Of a stretch of DNA of 64,000 bases, positions 35,022 through 46,073 are shown piece by piece (the stretch's first letter is position 1; every line of letters starts with the position of its first letter). This stretch comes from Pseudonocardia halophobica (GTDB taxonomy: Bacteria > Actinomycetota > Actinomycetes > Mycobacteriales > Pseudonocardiaceae): positions 23,397 to 87,396 of the forward strand of contig NZ_BSFQ01000032.1 in NCBI RefSeq assembly GCF_027922425.1. Reading direction: 5' to 3'. Under the pieces are notes generated by a model. The model worked only from the letters and a program-made list of their open reading frames with translations, searched no databases and was not told where the DNA came from. The position numbers and the translations under genes are program-made.

Positions 35022-36739
35022 TGCCACAACCGACGCTCCTCGACGCCGGCCCCGCCCCCGGAGGCCCGCCGCCGACCGCACGGCGCTCCGACCTGGTGCT
35101 GCCCGGGGTCACGCTGCTGACGTTCGTCATCGTCGCGGTCCTGGTGCTTGTCCCGCTGGGCTTCCTGCTGGTTAAGACGTTCACCGTGGACGGCTCCTTC
35201 AGCCTGGCCGCGTTCGCCGACACCGTGAACTACCCCGGTTTCGGGGCCGCGCTGTGGACGACCGTCGTGTTCGCCGTACTGGCCACGGTCATCGCCCTGG
35301 TGACCGGCAGCACCACGGCGTTCGTCCTCGTGCGGACCGACGTCCCGGCGCGTCGGGCCCTCTCGCTCGTCGTGCTGGTGCCCCTGATCCTGCCGAGCGT
35401 GCTCTACGCGATGGCCTGGGTGTTCCTCGCCTCGCCCCGGATCGGCCTCCTCGAGCACTTCCTCGGCTGGACCGCGCTGGACGTCTACTCGGTCGGCGGG
35501 ATGGCGCTCGTGCAGGGGCTGGCAATGGCCCCGCTCGCCCACCTCGCCTTCGCCGGGACGTTCACGTCGATGGACCCCTCGCTGGAGGAGGCGGCCCGGG
35601 TGGGCGGGGCCTCCGCGGTGCGGACCTTCCGCCGGGTCACGCTCCCGCTCGCCCGGCCCGCCCTGCTCTCCACGACGGTGCTGTGCTTCACGCTCGCCGT
35701 GGAGGGCTTCGAGATCCCGATCCTGCTCGGCCTGCCGAACAAGCAGTTCACCCTGACCACCCTCATCTACCAGGCCATCGGCGAGTACCCGCCGGACTAC
35801 GGCGTGGCCGGCGCGATCTCGACGATGTTGGTGGTGGCGCTCGCGCTGGTCATCCTCGCGCAGAACCGCGCCATGCGGGCCACCCGCTCGTTCCAGACGA
35901 TCTCCGCGAAGGGCCACAGCGCGCGGCGGCTCTCGCTCGGCGCATGGCGGTGGCCGGTGTGCGCGTTGACGTGGGCCTACGTCGGGGTGATCGTCGTGGC
36001 GCCGGTGGTGATGCTGGCGTACGCCTCGACCCAGACCTTCTACCGGCCGCCCTCCTGGGAGTCCCTCGCCACGGCGAGCCTGGACTCCTATCGAGCGGCG
36101 GCGGGCACCCGCGACTTCGCCGACGCGGCGATCAACTCCGTCCTGCTGTCGGTCGTGGTGGCGAGCGCACTGATGTTCCTGATGTCGGTCGTGGCCTGGA
36201 TCCGGGTCCGGTCCGGTCTGCGGCTGGCGTGGGTGGTGGAGTCCATCGCCACCGTGCCGCTGGTGGTTCCGGGGCTGATCCTCGGCGTGGCGTTGCTGAC
36301 CGTGTACGTGAACGCCGACATCGGTGTCTACGGCGGCCTCGGCATCCTCGTCATCGCCTACATGACGCGGTACATGCCCTTCGGGGTGCGGTACGCGCAG
36401 AACGCGATGTACCAGATCGACGACCACCTGGAGGAGTCGGCGCGGGTCAGCGGCGCATCGCGATGGCGGGCCTTCGTGCGGGTGCTCGTGCCCCTGATGA
36501 GGCCCGGTCTGGTCGCCGGCTGGATCTTCATCGCGATCGTCTCGTTCCGGGACCTGTCTACCCCGGTCCTGCTCTACTCGTCGGACAGCAAGGTGTTCCC
36601 GGTGCTGGTCCTCGAGAAGTGGCAGAACGGGGCGCTGAGCGAGGCGGCGACGATGGGCATGATGCTCGTCCTGTTCCTGCTGGTGGTCGGGGCCCTCGCG
36701 GCGGTGCCTCTGCGTCGCTCCGGCGGGGTGCGGCTGTGA
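35021..36739 (+). CDS. ABC transporter permease, two fused permease domains
   Basis: A 572-residue inner-membrane protein made of two tandem permease modules of about six helices each, as in FbpB/ThiP-type importers. Each half has its ATPase-coupling loop: LEEAARVGGASAVRTFRRVT near residue 188 and LEESARVSGASRWRAFVRVL near 470. It begins at the TGATG overlap with the binding-protein gene. The ATPase follows 52 bp later. Confidence 0.92.
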   Translation: MPQPTLLDAGPAPGGPPPTARRSDLVLPGVTLLTFVIVAVLVLVPLGFLLVKTFTVDGSFSLAAFADTVNYPGFGAALWTTVVFAVLATVIALVTGSTTAFVLVRTDVPARRALSLVVLVPLILPSVLYAMAWVFLASPRIGLLEHFLGWTALDVYSVGGMALVQGLAMAPLAHLAFAGTFTSMDPSLEEAARVGGASAVRTFRRVTLPLARPALLSTTVLCFTLAVEGFEIPILLGLPNKQFTLTTLIYQAIGEYPPDYGVAGAISTMLVVALALVILAQNRAMRATRSFQTISAKGHSARRLSLGAWRWPVCALTWAYVGVIVVAPVVMLAYASTQTFYRPPSWESLATASLDSYRAAAGTRDFADAAINSVLLSVVVASALMFLMSVVAWIRVRSGLRLAWVVESIATVPLVVPGLILGVALLTVYVNADIGVYGGLGILVIAYMTRYMPFGVRYAQNAMYQIDDHLEESARVSGASRWRAFVRVLVPLMRPGLVAGWIFIAIVSFRDLSTPVLLYSSDSKVFPVLVLEKWQNGALSEAATMGMMLVLFLLVVGALAAVPLRRSGGVRL

Positions 36740-36791
36740 GGCCGGCCCGCCCGCCCGTCCCGTCCCCCTCATCGCCGAGCTGGAGCCGTTC

Positions 36792-37949
36792 ATGCTGACC
36801 ATCACCGACCTCTACAAGACCTACCGGGGCGCGGCGAGCCCCGCCGTCCGCGGTGTGTCGTTCGAGGTGCCGCGCGGCGCGATGGTCAGCCTGCTGGGGC
36901 CCTCCGGCTGCGGCAAGACCACCACCCTGCGCTGCGTCGCCGGTCTCGAGACGCCGGACTCCGGCGAGATCGTGCTCGCCGACCGGGTCCTCGACTCGGT
37001 CAGCCGAGGGGTCTCCGTCCCGGTCCACCGGCGCGGGCTCGGCATGGTGTTCCAGTCCTACGCGATCTGGCCGCACATGTCGGTCCTCGACAACGTCCGC
37101 TTCCCGCTGCAGACGCTGCCCCGCTCGGAGCAGGTCTCGCGCGCGGAGCAGATCCGCCGGGTCGAGGAGGCCCTCGACCTCGTGCAGCTCGGGCGGTTCG
37201 CTGGGCGCCGTGCGACGGACCTGTCCGGCGGGCAGCAGCAGCGGCTCGCGCTGGCCCGGGCGCTGGTCGGCCGCCCGCCCCTGCTGCTGCTCGACGAGCC
37301 GCTGTCCAACCTGGACGCGCGGCTGCGGGACGAGATGCGGTTCGAGCTGCTCCGGCTGCAGTCCGAGCTCGGGATCACCACCGTGTTCGTGACTCACGAC
37401 CAGGCCGAGGCGCTGGCGCTCAGCGACGCCATCGTGCTGATGAACGACGGCGTGATCGCCCAGGTGGGCCCCCCGACGGAGCTGTACCGGCGCCCGGCGT
37501 CGCGCTTCGTCGCGTCGTTCATCGGCCGGACCAACCTGTGGGACGGCGACGTGCTCGACGAGCCCGGCGTGGACGGGCTGGTGACGGTGGGCACGGCGCT
37601 CGGTCCGCTCCGCGGGGTCGTGGGTGCGGACGGCGTGCGGCGGGGCGGCCCGGCGGTACTGGCCTGTCGGCCCGAACAGATGGCGATCGAGGACATCGAG
37701 ACCGCGGACCCGCGGTCGCCCAACGCCGTGGAGGCCGTGGTGAAGAGCAGCATCTTCACCGGCGACGCCGCCGAGTCCGTGCTGGAGGCCGGGCGGGTCG
37801 AGCTGCGTGTTCGACACGCCCCCGACAACCGACACGCGCCCGGGGACCGGGTCCTCGTCCGCTTCACCCCGGGGGACTGCATCGTCCTCCCGAGCGGTGC
37901 GGAAGCGGACTCGACCGACGGTGTGCCCGAACGCGAGCTCGTCGGCTGA
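36792..37949 (+). CDS. ABC transporter ATP-binding protein (PotA/FbpC class) with TOBE domain
   Basis: A 385-residue ATPase. Walker A GPSGCGKTT is near residue 36, signature LSGGQQQRLA near 143, Walker B LLLLDEPLSNLD near 163 and the switch His in VTHDQAEALAL near 199. Residues about 240-360 form the TOBE regulatory domain typical of PotA/FbpC/MalK ATPases. It completes the importer encoded at 33906-36739. Confidence 0.93.
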   Translation: MLTITDLYKTYRGAASPAVRGVSFEVPRGAMVSLLGPSGCGKTTTLRCVAGLETPDSGEIVLADRVLDSVSRGVSVPVHRRGLGMVFQSYAIWPHMSVLDNVRFPLQTLPRSEQVSRAEQIRRVEEALDLVQLGRFAGRRATDLSGGQQQRLALARALVGRPPLLLLDEPLSNLDARLRDEMRFELLRLQSELGITTVFVTHDQAEALALSDAIVLMNDGVIAQVGPPTELYRRPASRFVASFIGRTNLWDGDVLDEPGVDGLVTVGTALGPLRGVVGADGVRRGGPAVLACRPEQMAIEDIETADPRSPNAVEAVVKSSIFTGDAAESVLEAGRVELRVRHAPDNRHAPGDRVLVRFTPGDCIVLPSGAEADSTDGVPERELVG

Positions 37950-37991
37950 CCGCAGCCCCGTTCGGGAGCAAGAAGGAACGAAGGGACCACG

Positions 37992-39125
37992 ATGAACACT
38001 CCACTCCGGCCCGGCGCGATGCGCGGTGACAACACGTTCAAGCTCGGCCTGTTCGGCATGAACTGCTCGGGCGGTCTCACGATGACCAAGGCCCCCGAGC
38101 GCTGGCACCCCTCCTGGGAGAACAACCTGACCGCCGCGCGGCTCGCCGACGAGGCCGGTCTCGAGTTCGTCCTGCCCATCGGGCGCTGGCTCGGCTACCG
38201 CGGGGAGACGGACACCGAGGGCACGTCGTTCGAGACACTGACCTGGGCGTCGGGCCTGCTCGCGGCCACCCGCGGGCTCAACGTCTTCGGCACCGTCCAC
38301 GTCGGGCTGATCAACCCCGTGTTCGCGGCCAAGCAGATGGTCACCGCGCACCACATCGGGGCGGGCCGCTTCGGGCTCAACGTCGTGTCGGGCTGGAACG
38401 AGGGCGAGTACGGCATGTTCGACGTGCCGATGCTCGAGCACGACGAGCGCTACGCCTTCACCGAGGAATGGGTGAGGATCGCCCAGCGGATCTGGGGCGA
38501 GGAGGAGCCGTTCGACTTCGACGGCCGCTACTTCCGGCTCAAGGGCGTGCTCAGCAAGCCGAAGCCCTTCGGCGGGCGGCGGCCGCTGCTCATGAGCGCC
38601 GGGTCGAGCCCGGCGGGGCGGGACTTCGCCACCCGCAACGCCGACTGCCTGTTCATGGCGGTCGTCGACCAAAACAAGGTGGCGGGCGAGGTCGCGGGCC
38701 TGCGTGCGGCGGCGGCACCGCGGCCCATCGGCTGCTACACGAGCGCACACATGCTCACCCGGCCGACCGCGAAGGAGGCCGCGGAGTACTACCACTACAT
38801 CGTCCACGAGAACGGCGACTGGGAGGGGGCCGAGCACATCGTGGCGATCCGGACGCAGGGCACGCGCTCCTTCCCGGCCGACCGCATGCAAGAGCTCAAG
38901 GAACGGCACATGGCGGGCATCGGCAGCCTTCCCCTGCTGGGCAGCTACGACGAGGTCGCCGACAAGCTCGCGGCGCTGCACGCGGCGGGCCTGGACGGGG
39001 TCGCCGTCGGGCTCGTCAACTACATCGACGAGTTCCCGGTGCTGCGCGACGAGATCCTCCCGCGCCTCGAACGGCTCGGCCTGCGCGCGCCGTTCGCCGG
39101 CCTGGCGGCGGAGGAGCGGGCATGA
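37992..39125 (+). CDS. LLM-class flavin-dependent monooxygenase (module 2)
   Basis: A 377-residue FMNH2-dependent luciferase-like protein. Seen are FKLGLFGMNCSGGLTMTKAP, HVGLINPVFAAKQMVTAHHI, the RutA/SfnG-type flavin segment LNVVSGWNEGEYGMFDV near residue 129 and LLMSAGSSPAGRDFATRN near 200. An AAGGAACGAAGGGA region precedes the ATG. It overlaps the HIBADH-like gene by four bases, and the LigM homologue 2 gene follows. It is clearly paralogous to the proteins at 25221 and 58387. Confidence 0.87.
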   Translation: MNTPLRPGAMRGDNTFKLGLFGMNCSGGLTMTKAPERWHPSWENNLTAARLADEAGLEFVLPIGRWLGYRGETDTEGTSFETLTWASGLLAATRGLNVFGTVHVGLINPVFAAKQMVTAHHIGAGRFGLNVVSGWNEGEYGMFDVPMLEHDERYAFTEEWVRIAQRIWGEEEPFDFDGRYFRLKGVLSKPKPFGGRRPLLMSAGSSPAGRDFATRNADCLFMAVVDQNKVAGEVAGLRAAAAPRPIGCYTSAHMLTRPTAKEAAEYYHYIVHENGDWEGAEHIVAIRTQGTRSFPADRMQELKERHMAGIGSLPLLGSYDEVADKLAALHAAGLDGVAVGLVNYIDEFPVLRDEILPRLERLGLRAPFAGLAAEERA

Positions 39126-39945
39126 CGATCCGGACGGTGGGCGTGCTCGGCCTCGGCGCGATGGGACGGCCGATGGGGCGCCACCTCGTGGCGGGCGGTT
39201 TCGACGTCGTCGGGTACGACCCGTCGGCGGAGAGCGTGCGGCGCGCCGAGGAGGTGGGTGTGCGCGGGCTGGCCTCCCCCAAGGAGGTGGCGCAGGAGAG
39301 CGACGTCGTCCTGATCGTCGTCGGGTTCGAGGAGCAGGTCGAGTCCGTCGTGTTCGGCGACGACGGCCTGCTGGCGGGTGCGCGGCCGGGCCTGGTGCTG
39401 GGCCTCGGGTCCACCGTCTCGCCCACCTACGCGCGCGATCTGGCCGCCCGGCTCGAGGGCAGCGGCGTCGACCTGCTCGACATGCCGGTGACCCGCAGCG
39501 ACCGGGCGGTCGAGAGCGGGACCGCGCTCGTGCTCGCGGGCGGCGACCCGGCGGTCCTCGACGCCTGCCGGCCCGTGCTGGCCACCTTCGCCACCGACGT
39601 GTTCGCGCTCGGGGGGTTCGGCAGCGGCCAGGTCGCCAAGATGGTCAACAACATGATCCTCTGGGCGTGCGTCGCCGCGAACGACGAGGGACTGCGCCTC
39701 GCCGAGGAGCTCGGCGTCGACCCGGACCGCCTGCGGGAGGCGCTCGTGGTCAGCAGCGCGGCGAACTTCGCTCTGATCGAGCGCGCGGACGAGCGTCCGG
39801 TGCCGTGGGCGGAGAAGGACATGGTCATCGCGCAGCAGGAGGCCGACAAGCTGCGCTTCGCGATGCCGGTCGGCGGGCTGGTCAAGGAGGCCGTCAAGGC
39901 GTTCAAGCTCCGCAAGGGCTACCCGACGCCGGGGACGGGGCCGCG

Positions 39946-39949
<4 letters not shown>
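39122..39949 (+). CDS. 3-hydroxyisobutyrate dehydrogenase-family oxidoreductase (module 2)
   Basis: A 275-residue beta-hydroxyacid dehydrogenase. The Rossmann motif VGVLGLGAMGRPMGRHL is at the start and the catalytic Lys lies in GSGQVAKMVNNMILW near residue 178. These enzymes oxidise 3-hydroxy acids or reduce semialdehydes with NAD(P). In modules 1 and 3 this place is taken by an aldehyde dehydrogenase, so here the semialdehyde may be reduced, or an alcohol oxidised. It overlaps both neighbours by four bases. Confidence 0.88.
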
Positions 39950-41352
<1,403 letters not shown>

Positions 41353-41473
41353 ATTATGGTCGGGTGGTCCGCTCGGGACCGCCGCTCACCCGCGCGCCGG
41401 CCGGACCCTCTTCGACACGCAGCTGTGCCGGCCTCGTTCTTCCGGCAGCGCGCATCCGACGGAAAGGAAGACG

Positions 41474-42415
41474 ATGGCCGACGAGAGTGGCCGGGGCGGC
41501 GCCGTGGTCGGCACCGGGCGCAGGCCTCGGGCCCGACGGTCCGACGACGCGCTCGCGCAAGCGCTGACCGACGCGAGCTACGAGATCCTTCCGTTCAAGG
41601 GCACCGAGGAGCAGGTGCTCGAGCACGTCCCGACGAGCGTGCGACTGACGGTGACCGCCACCGAGGCCAAAGGCCTCGAACCGACCATCGAGCTGGCGGC
41701 GCGCCTCGCGGCCCGCGGCTACCGCACGGCGCCGCACCTGGTGGCGCGCCTGGTGGAGGATGGCACCCACCTCGACGCGATCGTGGGCCGGCTCGCCGAG
41801 GCCGGGGTGGAGGGCGTGTTCGTCGTCGGTGGCGACGCCGACCGGCCGACCAGCACCTACCCCGACGCCCTCGCCCTGCTCGAGGCCCTGGAGGCGCGCG
41901 ACCACCCGTTCACCCGGATCGGGATCGGCGGTTACCCGGAGGGCCACGGGCACATTCCCGCGGAGGCGATCGAGCGAGCGCTGGGGGACAAGGCCCGCCA
42001 CGCGAACCTCCTGATCTCACAGCTGTGCTTCGCACCCGCGACGACCGTCCGCTGGGCGCGGTCGCTGCACGAGCGCGGCATCGAGCTGCCGATCCGGGTC
42101 GGCGTGCCGGGTCCGGTGAGCCGGCAGAAGCTCGTCCGGATCTCCGCCGGGCTCGGCCTCGGGCAGTCCGCCCGCTTCCTGCGCAAGCAGCAGAGCATGC
42201 TGTGGCGCTTCTTCCTGCCGGGCGGCTACTCGCCGGACCGGCTCGTGTCGGGTCTCGCGCCCGCCATCGGGCGGTCGGACAACGGGATCAAGGGCTTCCA
42301 CTTCTTCACCTTCAATGAGCTCGCGAAGACCGAGGCATGGCGGCAGGCCCGCCTGGCGGAGCTGCCCCCGGCCACCGCGTCCGTCCGCCACCGACCGTCC
42401 GAGGGGATCCAGTGA
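41474..42415 (+). CDS. Methylenetetrahydrofolate reductase family (MetF-like)
   Basis: A 313-residue TIM-barrel protein of the MTHFR family. In this setting it would run as a dehydrogenase, oxidising 5-methyl-THF from the LigM reaction to 5,10-methylene-THF. Seen are VFVVGGDADRPTSTYPDALALL near residue 116, the flavin-side IGIGGYPEGH near 154 and HANLLISQLCFAP near 176. The usual N-terminal FEFFPP signature is replaced by LTVTATEAKG near residue 58, so this is a divergent branch. GGAAAGGAAG lies just before the ATG. It is coupled to the purU gene. Confidence 0.85.
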   Translation: MADESGRGGAVVGTGRRPRARRSDDALAQALTDASYEILPFKGTEEQVLEHVPTSVRLTVTATEAKGLEPTIELAARLAARGYRTAPHLVARLVEDGTHLDAIVGRLAEAGVEGVFVVGGDADRPTSTYPDALALLEALEARDHPFTRIGIGGYPEGHGHIPAEAIERALGDKARHANLLISQLCFAPATTVRWARSLHERGIELPIRVGVPGPVSRQKLVRISAGLGLGQSARFLRKQQSMLWRFFLPGGYSPDRLVSGLAPAIGRSDNGIKGFHFFTFNELAKTEAWRQARLAELPPATASVRHRPSEGIQ

Positions 42416-43293
42416 ACCCGTCCACCACCGATCGGCCGACCGGGCCGTGCGTGCTGACCCTGTCCTGCCCTGACGTCCCGGGCATCGTCCGCTCGGTCTC
42501 AGGGTTCCTGTTCGAGCAGGGTCATACGATTCTCGAGAGCCAGCAGTTCAGCGACCCCGAGAGCGGGACGTTCTTCCTGCGCGTCGGGTTCGCGCCCGCG
42601 GACGGCGGGGGAGCCGAGGTCGAGCCGCTGCGGGCCGCGTTCGCCGACGTGGCGACCGAGTACGCGATGACCTGGAAGATCGTGTCGGCGGACGAGCCGA
42701 CGCGCGTTCTGGTCATGGTCAGCCGCGAGGCGCACTGCCTCAACGAGCTGTTGTTCCGCAACAGCGTCGGCGATCTCAACCTGGACGTCGCGGCGGTCGT
42801 GTCGAATCACACCGACCTGCGCCACGTCGCTGAGCGCTTCGAGGTGCCGTTCCACCACATCCCCGTCACGGCCGCGACCAAGCGGGAGGCCGAGGCGGCC
42901 CTGCTCGAGCTGGTGGCGGACCTGGGCGTCGAGCTGGTCGTCCTCGCCCGCTACATGCAGATCCTCAGCGACGAGCTGTGCAAGGAGCTCGAGGGGCGGG
43001 CCATCAACATCCACCACTCGATGCTGCCGAGCTTCAAGGGCGCCCGGCCCTACCACCAGGCCCACCAGCGGGGGGTCAAGGTCATCGGGGCGACCGCGCA
43101 CTACGTGACCTCCGACCTCGACGAGGGCCCCATCATCGAGCAGCAGATCGCCGAGGTGAACCACGCGATGAGCCCGGCGGCGCTCGTCGCGCGGGGCCGG
43201 GGGACCGAGGCGCGGGCGCTCCTGCACGCCGTCCGCTGGCACACCGAGAACCGGGTCCTGCTCAACGGCGGCCGCACGGTCGTGCTCCGGTGA
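42412..43293 (+). CDS. purU: Formyltetrahydrofolate deformylase
   Basis: A 293-residue PurU: an N-terminal ACT domain (LTLSCPDVPGIVRSVSGFLF) followed by a formyltransferase-type hydrolase domain with the catalytic region INIHHSMLPSFKGARPYHQA near residue 200 and the active-site Asp in YVTSDLDEGPIIEQ near 236. It hydrolyses 10-formyl-THF to THF and formate, closing the cycle that starts with demethylation. The GTG start overlaps the metF-like gene. Its usual housekeeping role is one-carbon balance; here it is in a catabolic operon. Confidence 0.93.
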   Translation: MNPSTTDRPTGPCVLTLSCPDVPGIVRSVSGFLFEQGHTILESQQFSDPESGTFFLRVGFAPADGGGAEVEPLRAAFADVATEYAMTWKIVSADEPTRVLVMVSREAHCLNELLFRNSVGDLNLDVAAVVSNHTDLRHVAERFEVPFHHIPVTAATKREAEAALLELVADLGVELVVLARYMQILSDELCKELEGRAINIHHSMLPSFKGARPYHQAHQRGVKVIGATAHYVTSDLDEGPIIEQQIAEVNHAMSPAALVARGRGTEARALLHAVRWHTENRVLLNGGRTVVLR

Positions 43294-43324
43294 GCCCCGC
43301 CCCACGACCGCAGGGAGGCCGCAC

Positions 43325-44200
43325 ATGACCAGCCCGCACGGCACCACCGGCGCCGTCGTCATCGACGGCAAGGCCTCCGCAGCCCGGGTGCGCGAGGAGG
43401 TGGCGCGCGACGTCGCGGCCCTGGTCGCCGAGACCGGCCAACGACCGGGGCTCGCCACGGTGCTGATCGGCGCGGACCCCGCGTCCGAGGTCTACGTGCG
43501 CAACAAGCGCACCGCCTGCCGGGCCGCAGGGATGGAGGACCTCCACCGCTACCTGCCCGCCGACGTCTCGCAGGAGGTGGCGGAGAAGGTCCTCGACGAG
43601 CTCGCCGCCGACGACTTCGTGAGCGGGATCCTCCTGCAGCTGCCGCTGCCCGAACACCTCGACCGCCGGGCGCTGCTCGACCGGATCCCGGCCGAGAAGG
43701 ACGTCGACGGGCTGACCGTGCAGAGCGCGGGCCTGCTCGCCCTGGGGCGCGACGGGCTGCGCCCCTGCACCCCCGCCGGCGTGCTCCGGCTGCTCGACGA
43801 CCACGCGATCCCGCTGCGCGGCGCCGAGGTGGTCGTCGTCGGCCGATCGGAGCTGGTCGGGCGCCCCTTGGCGCAGCTGCTGACGGCCCGGGACGCCACC
43901 GTCACCCTCTGCCACTCCCGCACCGCGGACCTGGCGGCGACGTGCCGCCGGGCGGACGTGGTCGTCGCGGCCGCGGGGGTGCCGCGGCTGATCGGGGCCG
44001 ACGCCGTGCGGCCTGGTTCGGTCGTCATCGACGTCGGCATCCACCGCGAGGCGGGCGGCCTGTGCGGGGACGTCGACTTCGGTCCCGTCGCGGAGCGGGC
44101 GGGCCACATCTCGCCCGTGCCCGGCGGCGTCGGGCCGATGACCATCGCGATGCTGCTGGCCAACACCGCGCTCGCCGCCCGCCGACAGTTCGGCGGCTGA
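43325..44200 (+). CDS. folD: Bifunctional methylenetetrahydrofolate dehydrogenase/methenyl-THF cyclohydrolase
   Basis: A 291-residue FolD. The substrate-site Tyr/Lys are in EVYVRNKRTACRAAG near residue 58, LLQLPLPEHLD near 100, EKDVDGLTVQSAG near 121, the NADP site VVVVGRSELVGRPLAQLL near 165, and PGGVGPMTIAML at the C-terminus. It converts 5,10-methylene-THF to 10-formyl-THF. With MetF and PurU it forms a complete methyl-THF to formate route. A ribosome site (GGGAGG) precedes the ATG. Confidence 0.94.
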   Translation: MTSPHGTTGAVVIDGKASAARVREEVARDVAALVAETGQRPGLATVLIGADPASEVYVRNKRTACRAAGMEDLHRYLPADVSQEVAEKVLDELAADDFVSGILLQLPLPEHLDRRALLDRIPAEKDVDGLTVQSAGLLALGRDGLRPCTPAGVLRLLDDHAIPLRGAEVVVVGRSELVGRPLAQLLTARDATVTLCHSRTADLAATCRRADVVVAAAGVPRLIGADAVRPGSVVIDVGIHREAGGLCGDVDFGPVAERAGHISPVPGGVGPMTIAMLLANTALAARRQFGG

Positions 44201-44203
44201 GCC

Positions 44204-45076
44204 GTGCGCGCCAACGCCGGCTGCCGGGTCATGGGGATCCTCAACGTCACGCCGGACTCCTTCTCCGACGGCGGCCGCTTCGCCACCGCGGAACAGGCCA
44301 TCGCCTCCGGCATCGCGTTGGCCGAGCAGGGCGCCGACGTCGTCGACGTCGGGGGCGAGTCCACCCGGCCGGGCGCCGAGCGCGTGTCGCCCGAGGAGGA
44401 GCTTCGCCGCGTCCTGCCGGTGATCGCCGGCCTGACCGCGGCCGGGGTGCCCACGAGCATCGACACCACACGAGCGAGCGTCGCGCGGGCGGCGGTCGAC
44501 GCCGGGGCGCGGCTGGTCAACGACGTCAGCGGCGGGCTCGCGGACCCGGCGATGGCCCGGGTCGTCGCCGAGACCGGGGTGCGTTGGGTGCTGATGCACT
44601 GGCGCGGGCCGAGCCGGACCATGGCCGCCCGCGCCCGCTACTCCGCCGACGTCGTCGGCGACGTCCTCGGCGAGCTCTCCGCCCGCCTCGACGCGGCGAG
44701 CGCCGCGGGCGTGGCGGCCGAGCAGCTGCTCGTCGATCCCGGCCTCGGGTTCGCCAAGCGCACCGAGCACGACCTGGCCGTGCTGCGCGGCCTGGACCGG
44801 ATCGTCGCGCTCGGTCCGCCGGTGCTGCTCGGCGCCTCGCGCAAGCGCTTCCTGGGCAGCGTGCTGGCCGAGCCGGACCGGGAGCCGCCCCCACCCACCG
44901 CCCGGGACGCGGCGACGCTCGCGACCTCCGTGCTCGCCGCGCGGGCGGGAGTCTGGGGTGTGCGGGTCCACGACACCGGCGCCACCGCCGACGCCCTCCG
45001 GCTGGTGTCCGCGCTGGAGCGACACCACGACGCGCTCGACCCCGGTCGGCGCACGACGCAAGGAGCATCCCGATGA
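44204..45076 (+). CDS. folP: Dihydropteroate synthase
   Basis: A 290-residue DHPS with all landmarks: MGILNVTPDSFSDGG at the start, DVGGESTRPGAE near residue 47, RLVNDVSGG near 104, DPGLGFAKR near 177 and LLGASRKRFLG near 205. It joins p-aminobenzoate to the pterin pyrophosphate in folate synthesis. The GTG start is three bases after folD. A biosynthetic gene inside a demethylation operon suggests raised demand for the folate cofactor. Its 3' end overlaps the Pht5-like gene. Confidence 0.93.
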   Translation: MRANAGCRVMGILNVTPDSFSDGGRFATAEQAIASGIALAEQGADVVDVGGESTRPGAERVSPEEELRRVLPVIAGLTAAGVPTSIDTTRASVARAAVDAGARLVNDVSGGLADPAMARVVAETGVRWVLMHWRGPSRTMAARARYSADVVGDVLGELSARLDAASAAGVAAEQLLVDPGLGFAKRTEHDLAVLRGLDRIVALGPPVLLGASRKRFLGSVLAEPDREPPPPTARDAATLATSVLAARAGVWGVRVHDTGATADALRLVSALERHHDALDPGRRTTQGASR

Positions 45077-46065
45077 CCCGACTGCGCCTGACGATGGCGA
45101 TCGGCGCCTACGACCACGTCCGCGACCTCGCCACCGGGGCCGTGCGCTGCGAGGGCGTGGACCTCAACGTCCTGGAGATGCCGGTGGAGGAGATCTTCCA
45201 CCGCTTCATCGCCCACCGGCAGTTCGACGTGTCCGAGGTGTCGATGGGCAAGTTCTCGGCGCTGCGCGCGGCCGGTGACGACAGCCTGGTCGGACTGCCG
45301 GTGTTCCCGTCGCGGATGTTCCGGCACTCGTCGATCTACGTGCGGCGCGACTCCGGGCTCACCGACCCGACCCGGCTCGCCGGCCTGCGGGTTGGCATCC
45401 CGGAGTGGGCGCAGACGGCCGCGGTGTACAGCCGCGGGCTCCTGCAGCACCGCTACGGCGTGGACCTGTCGTCGATCACGTGGGTGCAGGCCGGGGTGAA
45501 CCAGCCCGGGCGCCGCGAGAAGGTGGCGCTGTCCCTGCCCGGGGGCATCGTCGTCGAGCGCCGCCCAGGCGACACGCTCACCGGCCTGCTGGTCGACGGC
45601 GAGGTCGACGCTGTGCTCTCCGCGCACGCCCCGGACTGCTTCTTCGACCGGCCCGACGTGATCACCCGGATGTTCGAGGACTCCCGCGAGGTGGAGCAGG
45701 AGTACTTCGCGGGCACCGGAATCTTCCCGATCATGCACGCCGTGGCCGTGCGACGCGACCTGGTCGAGGCGAACCCGTGGCTGCTGAGCTCGCTGTACAA
45801 GGCGTTCATCGAGGCCCGCGACCGGAGCCTCGCACGGGCGCGGGAGAGCTCGGTGTCGTTCTGGCCGCTCCCGTGGGCGGCCTCGCACGTCCGCGAGGTC
45901 GAGCGCGTCATGAGCACCGAGGAGCTGTGGCCCTACGGAATCGAGGCCAACCGCCGGACCCTGGACGCCTTCCTACAGTTCGGTCTCGAGCAGGGGGTGC
46001 TCAGCGCGCCCCTCGACGCAGCGGACATGTTCGCGTCGGCCGTCGACGACCTGTTCCGGATCTGA
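45073..46065 (+). CDS. 4,5-dihydroxyphthalate decarboxylase (Pht5)-like, binding-protein-fold protein (copy 1)
   Basis: A 330-residue protein without a signal peptide whose fold is that of periplasmic binding proteins, in the family named after 4,5-dihydroxyphthalate decarboxylase Pht5. Seen are VDLNVLEMPVEEIFHRF near residue 35, PVFPSRMFRHSSIYVR near 79, GLRVGIPEWAQTAAVYSRG and EYFAGTGIFPIMHAVAV near 214. It is translationally coupled to folP (ATGA) and lies between folP and folC. It could decarboxylate an aromatic intermediate, or be a non-secreted ligand-binding relative. Copy 2 is at 57337. Confidence 0.75.
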   Translation: MTRLRLTMAIGAYDHVRDLATGAVRCEGVDLNVLEMPVEEIFHRFIAHRQFDVSEVSMGKFSALRAAGDDSLVGLPVFPSRMFRHSSIYVRRDSGLTDPTRLAGLRVGIPEWAQTAAVYSRGLLQHRYGVDLSSITWVQAGVNQPGRREKVALSLPGGIVVERRPGDTLTGLLVDGEVDAVLSAHAPDCFFDRPDVITRMFEDSREVEQEYFAGTGIFPIMHAVAVRRDLVEANPWLLSSLYKAFIEARDRSLARARESSVSFWPLPWAASHVREVERVMSTEELWPYGIEANRRTLDAFLQFGLEQGVLSAPLDAADMFASAVDDLFRI

Positions 46066-46073
46066 GCAACACG

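Noticed and set aside
33906..37949. Ferric iron importer
   Set aside because: The ABC class matches iron importers, but the same class also moves polyamines, thiamine and phosphonates. No siderophore genes or clear iron-ligand tyrosines are seen, and the setting is catabolic.
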